This document shows positions 9,229 through 12,432 of a stretch of DNA of 12,432 nucleotides, piece after piece. Origin of the DNA: Burkholderiaceae bacterium. Lineage in GTDB: Bacteria > Pseudomonadota > Gammaproteobacteria > Burkholderiales > Burkholderiaceae. The DNA lies in the NCBI GenBank assembly GCA_017998575.1, contig JAGOCV010000097.1, positions 1 to 12,432 of the forward strand, in the 5' to 3' direction. Under the pieces are notes generated by a model. The model did not search any database, had not been told where the DNA came from, and was given only the letters and a program-made list of their open reading frames with translations. The translations under genes were made by a program, and so were the position numbers. Position 1 is the stretch's first letter. Each line of letters begins with the position of its first letter.

Positions 9229-9304
9229 GGGACGTTAGCTCAGTTGGTAGAGCAGCGGACTTTTAATCCGTTGGTCGCAGGTTCGAATCCTGCACGTCCT
9301 ACCA
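9229..9304 (+). tRNA. tRNA-Lys (anticodon UUU)
   Basis: 76 nt including encoded CCA (9302-9304), folding into a full cloverleaf. The acceptor is GGGACGT with ACGTCCT, the D arm GCTC/GAGC, the anticodon stem GCGGA/TCCGT, the loop CTTTTAA, the variable loop TGGTC, and the T stem GCAGG/CCTGC with TTCGAAT. Positions 34-36 are TTT, reading AAA and AAG. Discriminator A73 is the base used by lysyl-tRNA synthetase. A37 directly follows the anticodon and is the site of t6A, which TcdA, encoded immediately upstream, would cyclise to ct6A. The first acceptor pair is a G1-U72 wobble rather than G-C. It has its own TATAAT promoter and a strong downstream terminator, so it is a single-gene transcription unit. 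Confidence 0.98.
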
Positions 9305-9310
9305 GAGAGA

Positions 9311-9337
9311 AAAGCAGCCGATCAGGCTGCTTTTTTT
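9311..9337 (+). terminator. Rho-independent terminator of tRNA-Lys
   Basis: AAAGCAGCC (9311-9319) pairs perfectly with GGCTGCTTT (9325-9333) around loop GATCA, and the descending strand runs into an uninterrupted seven-T tract (9331-9337). It begins 6 nt after the encoded CCA. Confidence 0.92.
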
Positions 9338-9377
9338 CTTTCCGGGTGGTGAATTTTCTGCCACGCCAGATCCTGGG

Positions 9378-9397
9378 GGGTGGAGCGTCTTCCACCC
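9378..9397 (-). terminator. Hairpin downstream of lysR, possible weak terminator
   Basis: GGGTGGA (9378-9384) and TCCACCC (9391-9397) form a perfect 7-bp stem with a 6-nt loop, 33 nt beyond the lysR stop codon. On the lysR strand no U tract follows, so it is not a canonical intrinsic terminator; it may stop transcription with Rho or just stabilise the mRNA 3' end. Convergent transcripts from tRNA-Lys end before it. Confidence 0.35.
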
Positions 9398-9429
9398 AGC
9401 GTGTGGCGACGCAGCGGCTTGCCAGGGCT

Positions 9430-10320
9430 TCACGCCATCGATTCGCGCCACGCCGTCTCGAACGCTTCGCAGAACGCCCGGTCGGCCGTGGACAGCGGCC
9501 GGTCGCGGTTGCGCAGTACCGTGATTCCCAGACGCTCGCGGGTCTGCAGGCGCCGGATGGCCAGGCCAGCGAATGTCTGTCCCGCCACGGCGGCGCGATC
9601 CACCACCGCGATGCCGGCGCGGGCCTGCGCGTACCAGCAGGCCATGGTGGATGAGCGCACGTCCAGGTCCAGCCGCAGTGTCGCGGCTTGCCGGCCCCAG
9701 ACACGCGCAAGCGTCTGCCCATACGGCGTATCCGCGCTGGAGGTGACCAGGCGTTCGCCGCGCAGGTCGGCGATGCGCACGAGTTCGCGCCGGGCCAGGG
9801 GATGGTCTTCGTGCATCGCGCAGACGAGATCGCAGCGATAGCTGCTGATGGCCACCAGGTTGGGATGCGGATGGGCCTGCAGCGCCACGCCCAGGTCGAT
9901 GGAGCGCGACAGCAGCGTGCTTTCCATCAACGGCGAGATGAGCACTTCCATGTGGGTCTTCAGATGCGGAAACCGCTCGTACATCAGGGCGACGGCGCGG
10001 GGCGCGAGGTGGGTCGCCAGGCTGGCCGACACGCCGACGCGCAGCGAGCCCGTGCGCGGATCGGCCAGGTGGCGGGACACGTCGCGCACCCGTTCCACAC
10101 CGCGCCAGAGCGCATCGATTTCCTGGTAGAGCTGCTCGCCTTCCGGGGTCAGCACCAGGCGGCCGCGAATGCGCTCGAACAGCGCGAAGCCGGCCTGCCG
10201 TGCCGCCTGGGCCAGCACCTTGCTCACTGCGGGCTGCGACACGTGCAGCAGCGCCGCCGCCCCGGCCACGCCGCCCGCATGCACGACGGCGCGGAACACT
10301 TCCATCTGTCTGAGGTTCAT
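9430..10320 (-). CDS. LysR-type transcriptional regulator
   Basis: 296 residues, the normal LysR-family length. The N-terminal winged helix-turn-helix reads MNLRQMEVFRAVVHAGGVAG, then ALLHVSQPAVSKVLAQ (recognition helix about 28-37) and ALFERIRGRLVLTPEG (46-61). The periplasmic-binding-protein-like effector domain spans about 92-290, starting GSLRVGVSAS. Such regulators are tetramers that bind a T-N11-A palindrome and activate a divergent operon when a small inducer, often an organic acid or amino acid derivative, binds; the IRGRL and MNLRQMEVF text is reminiscent of the OccR/NocR side of the family, which is only an impression. The start at 10320 begins at the conserved MNLRQ motif. It is divergent from the Bug and FAD oxidoreductase genes with a perfect palindrome between, so it most likely controls them and itself. 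The inducer is unknown. Confidence 0.93.
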   Translation of the reverse strand: MNLRQMEVFRAVVHAGGVAGAAALLHVSQPAVSKVLAQAARQAGFALFERIRGRLVLTPEGEQLYQEIDALWRGVERVRDVSRHLADPRTGSLRVGVSASLATHLAPRAVALMYERFPHLKTHMEVLISPLMESTLLSRSIDLGVALQAHPHPNLVAISSYRCDLVCAMHEDHPLARRELVRIADLRGERLVTSSADTPYGQTLARVWGRQAATLRLDLDVRSSTMACWYAQARAGIAVVDRAAVAGQTFAGLAIRRLQTRERLGITVLRNRDRPLSTADRAFCEAFETAWRESMA

Positions 10321-10336
10321 GCCGGCATTGTGGAGG

Positions 10337-10364
10337 ATTTAACTTGAGGTTATGTAGACCTCAA
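10337..10364 (-). promoter_or_regulatory. Probable lysR promoter overlapping the operator
   Basis: On the minus strand, TTGAGG (plus 10359-10364) and TTAAAT (plus 10337-10342) are separated by 16 nt, a reasonable sigma-70 pair. The -10 ends 16 nt before the lysR ATG, giving a very short leader without a clear Shine-Dalgarno. The -35 is one arm of the palindrome, so bound regulator would block its own promoter, the usual LysR autorepression. Confidence 0.45.
10344..10364. promoter_or_regulatory. Probable LysR operator (perfect palindrome)
   Basis: TTGAGGT (10344-10350) and ACCTCAA (10358-10364) are perfect inverted repeats separated by the 7-nt spacer TATGTAG. The site is A+T-rich against its surroundings, 24 nt upstream of lysR and 93 nt upstream of the Bug gene, and it contains the T-N11-A geometry of LysR boxes. 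Lying between divergent regulator and target genes, it is the best candidate recognition site for the adjacent regulator. Confidence 0.7.
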
Positions 10365-10456
10365 ATCATTTCATTTGCGGCATGCGCCCCGGCCCTGCAA
10401 CATGGCGGCGCTTGACAACGAAACGCGGACCACCGCGAGCAGACAGGAGACAAGAC

Positions 10457-11455
10457 ATGCAAAGCCATTCCATCGGGCCGCACGGCCTGTTCTCTCGACG
10501 GGGCGTGCTGGCCGCGGCTGCCGCCAGCCTGGTCGCGCCGCTGGTCGCCCGCGCGCAGGGATTCGCGCCGCAGCGTCCCGTCCACATCGTCCTGCCGCAG
10601 CCGCCGGGCGGCGCGGCCGACCGCCTGGCGCGCATGCTCGGGGACCGCCTGCAGGCGTACTGGAAGCAGCCCGTCGTGCTGGAGAACAAGCCCGGCGGCG
10701 GCGTCGTCATCGGCACGCAGGCCACGGTGCGCGCACCTGCGGACGGCTACACCATCGGCCTGCTGGGCAGCTCGCTCAGCATCAATGCGGTTCAGCGCAA
10801 GGATCTGCCCTACGAGATCAAGGATCTGCAGCCGCTGGCGCGCGTGGGCTACTACACGGTGGCCCTGGTGGCGACCTCCAGTTTTCCGGCCAGCAACATC
10901 AAGGAGCTGATCGAGCTGGCCAAGGGCAAGCCTCGCAATCACTTCTCGTTCGGCTCCAACGGCATCGGTACTTCGGCCCAGGTGGCCGGAGAGATGCTCA
11001 ACCATATGGGGGGTATCGAGCTGCAGCACGTCCCCTACAACGGCGCGTCCAAGATGTACACCGACATGGTCGGTGGGCAGATCCCGCTGGGCTTTTCGGT
11101 GTTCAGTTCAGCCGAAACCTTCGTGAAGAGCGGGCAGCTCAAGGTGCTGGGCGTGACGAGTGCACAGCGCAGCCCGCTCTATCCCCAGGTACCGGCCATC
11201 GCCGAAACCCTGCCGGGCTACGAGGCGGTGAACTGGGCCGGCTTCGCCGCGCCAGCGGCCTTGCCGGCCGATGTCACACGGCGCATTTCGGAGGACATCC
11301 TCGCGGTCCTGAAGGCGCCAGACGTCTCCCGGCAACTGGCCGAGATGGGTATCGAGCTGGCGCCGCTGGATGCCGCCGCCTTCAAGACCTTCATCCAGAG
11401 CGAGGTGGATCGCTTCTCGGCCATCACAAGGCCGATTGCCACGCGCCTCAACTGA
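10457..11455 (+). CDS. Bug/TctC-family periplasmic solute-binding protein
   Basis: 332 residues, the usual size of Bug proteins, the greatly expanded Burkholderiales family of extracytoplasmic receptors related to TctC of tripartite tricarboxylate transporters. Known members bind carboxylates, amino acids or similar small organics. Seen: a signal peptide with twin arginines R14-R15 (SRRGVLA), an Ala-rich core and an A-R-A site after residue 33, looking Tat-type; then LPQPPGGAADRLARMLGDRL (46-65), LENKPGGG (75-82), APADGYTIGL (93-102), FSFGSNGIGTSAQVAGEML (163-181) and HVPYNGASKMYTDMVGGQIP (191-210), all family blocks. ATG 10457 was chosen for the Shine-Dalgarno AGGAGA (10445-10450) and because the signal peptide begins there. 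TctA/TctB membrane partners are not adjacent, as is typical of orphan Bug genes. The FAD oxidoreductase starts 29 nt after it, so the two form an operon under the divergent LysR regulator. Confidence 0.93.
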   Translation: MQSHSIGPHGLFSRRGVLAAAAASLVAPLVARAQGFAPQRPVHIVLPQPPGGAADRLARMLGDRLQAYWKQPVVLENKPGGGVVIGTQATVRAPADGYTIGLLGSSLSINAVQRKDLPYEIKDLQPLARVGYYTVALVATSSFPASNIKELIELAKGKPRNHFSFGSNGIGTSAQVAGEMLNHMGGIELQHVPYNGASKMYTDMVGGQIPLGFSVFSSAETFVKSGQLKVLGVTSAQRSPLYPQVPAIAETLPGYEAVNWAGFAAPAALPADVTRRISEDILAVLKAPDVSRQLAEMGIELAPLDAAAFKTFIQSEVDRFSAITRPIATRLN

Positions 11456-11484
11456 CTTCCAGCAGCTTTCGCTTTCCCCCATCC

Positions 11485-12432
11485 ATGACCAGCCCCACCT
11501 ATACCCTGCAACGACAGATTCCCGCCGAGAGTGGCTATGACCTCGTGGTCGCCGGAGGCGGGCCGGCCGGCACGGCCGCCGCCGTGTGCGCCGCACGCCA
11601 GGGCCTCAAGGTGCTGCTGGTGGAGGCCACGGGGTGCCTGGGCGGCATGGGCACCAGTGGGCTGGTGGCCTCGTTCGGGCCCGTCTCCAATGGCGAACGC
11701 ATGCTGGTGGGCGGCTTCATGAAAGAACTGCTGGAGACGATGTGGCGCGAAGGTGCGTTCGCGCCCCACGTCGTGCCCGAAATGCTCGACAGGCAGCTCA
11801 ACCGCTGGGTGCCTTTCAAGCCCGAGCATCTCAAGCGCATCCTCGACCGCTTCGTGGTCGAGGCTGGCGTGGAGGTGCGTTTTTTCTCCCGCGTCACCGA
11901 TTGCGACATGGACGGCCGCCGCATCAATGGCGTGGTGATCGGCAATGTGGAGGGCCTGCGCTACGTGGCCGCGCGCGCGTTCGTCGATGCGACGGGCGAT
12001 GCCGCGCTGGCCGCGCTCGCCGGCTGCGAATGCAAGGTGGTCCTGCGCGACACCGATACGGTATCGCCCAGCACGCTGTGCGGCCTGCTGGGCGGCATGG
12101 ACTGGGACGATCCCGCCTACGGCAGCGACTGGCGTGGCATCGATGCGGTGAAGGCCCGCGTGAAGAACGAGTGGGTTCCGCAGGGCATCGAGGATGGTTT
12201 CTTCACGCAGGAAGACCGCTTCTTCCCCGGCATGAACCGCATCGGCGGCGAGAGCGCCACGCTCAACGCGGGCCATGTGTTCAACCTCGACCCGTTGTCC
12301 ATCCGCAGCCTGTCGGACGGCATGATCTTCGGCCGCAAGCTGGCGGTGGAATACACCGAGTTCTATCGCCGCTACGTGCCGGGCTGCGCCAATGTGGAGC
12401 TGGTGAGCACGGCACCGGTGATGGGTGTGCGC
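11485..12432 (+). CDS. FAD-dependent oxidoreductase (FAD_oxidored family), 3' end cut by window edge
   Basis: The frame is open from ATG 11485 for 316 codons to the window edge; the C-terminus is missing. The Rossmann dinucleotide motif is GGGPAG (24-29), with E47 at the end of strand 2 for the FAD ribose. It is followed by CLGGMGTSGLV (51-61), the GGMaTaGLV signature of PF12831-type flavoproteins, and by the second FAD motif DATGD (168-172) in AFVDATGDAALAALAG (165-180). Family members oxidise varied substrates and most have no assigned reaction. Here the gene follows the Bug receptor by 29 nt, with no terminator between, suggesting it acts on the compound that Bug captures or a metabolite of it. 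No signal peptide is seen, so it is probably cytoplasmic. No strong Shine-Dalgarno precedes the ATG. Flavoprotein status is firm; the substrate is unknown. Confidence 0.88.
   Translation, partial: MTSPTYTLQRQIPAESGYDLVVAGGGPAGTAAAVCAARQGLKVLLVEATGCLGGMGTSGLVASFGPVSNGERMLVGGFMKELLETMWREGAFAPHVVPEMLDRQLNRWVPFKPEHLKRILDRFVVEAGVEVRFFSRVTDCDMDGRRINGVVIGNVEGLRYVAARAFVDATGDAALAALAGCECKVVLRDTDTVSPSTLCGLLGGMDWDDPAYGSDWRGIDAVKARVKNEWVPQGIEDGFFTQEDRFFPGMNRIGGESATLNAGHVFNLDPLSIRSLSDGMIFGRKLAVEYTEFYRRYVPGCANVELVSTAPVMGVR

Noticed and set aside
9112..9654. A 180-codon plus-strand frame running through tRNA-Lys
   Set aside because: It overlaps the end of tcdA, the tRNA, its terminator and the antisense lysR; its protein has no recognisable features.
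10412..10417. Perfect TTGACA upstream of the Bug gene, read as a -35
   Set aside because: At 16-18 nt spacing there are only G+C-rich hexamers (such as GCGAGC), so no promoter can be supported there.
11218..12276. A 352-codon minus-strand frame under the FAD oxidoreductase
   Set aside because: Low-information H/A/R/G-rich shadow; the plus strand has the FAD-binding motifs.
9229..12432. Genomic island inserted at tRNA-Lys
   Set aside because: No integrase, no repeat of the tRNA 3' end within the window, and no visible change in composition or codon use in the following genes.

Overview
The window is about 12.4 kb of G+C-rich bacterial chromosome with strongly GC3-biased genes. It reads as a betaproteobacterium of the order Burkholderiales. 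The support is a Bug-type (TctC) periplasmic binding protein next to a LysR regulator and an oxidoreductase, a tolB-pal-cpoB cluster of betaproteobacterial type, and RNase G and TcdA proteins of that flavour. The genus cannot be fixed from the sequence alone. Most of the window is housekeeping and cell-envelope biology; only the right-hand quarter looks accessory or catabolic.

Layout, left to right. (1) 1-936, minus: the N-terminal 312 residues of an AI-2E/PerM-type membrane protein, cut by the window edge. (2) 1043-3653, plus: rng (RNase G), followed 16 nt later by a YcaQ-family interstrand-crosslink DNA glycosylase, probably one transcript. (3) 3623-5398, minus: an MsbA-type lipid flippase ABC half-transporter whose 3' end overlaps the glycosylase gene by 31 bp. 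(4) 5554-8300, plus: tolB, pal and cpoB (ybgF), the periplasmic and outer-membrane half of the Tol-Pal system. tolQ, tolR and tolA are not upstream; the divergent msbA-like gene is there instead. A rho-independent terminator closes the cluster. (5) 8378-9304, plus: tcdA (tRNA ct6A37 dehydratase), then a tRNA-Lys(UUU) gene whose perfect TATAAT box contains the tcdA stop codon. A second strong terminator follows the tRNA. (6) 9430-12432: a LysR-type regulator (minus) divergent from a Bug solute-binding protein and a FAD-dependent oxidoreductase (plus, cut by the right edge). A perfect 7-7-7 palindrome, the probable operator, lies between them.

Functional reading. The left and middle parts serve RNA processing, DNA repair, lipopolysaccharide-precursor export and outer-membrane integrity or constriction. 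tcdA and tRNA-Lys(UUU) form an enzyme and probable-substrate pair. The right part looks like a small inducible module: LysR senses an organic compound, Bug binds it in the periplasm, and the FAD enzyme oxidises it. The ligand cannot be inferred. I see no insertion sequence, integrase, CRISPR array, toxin-antitoxin pair or obvious defence system. No wholly new system can be demonstrated; the LysR-Bug-FAD module and the tcdA/tRNA-Lys junction are the parts most worth a second look.
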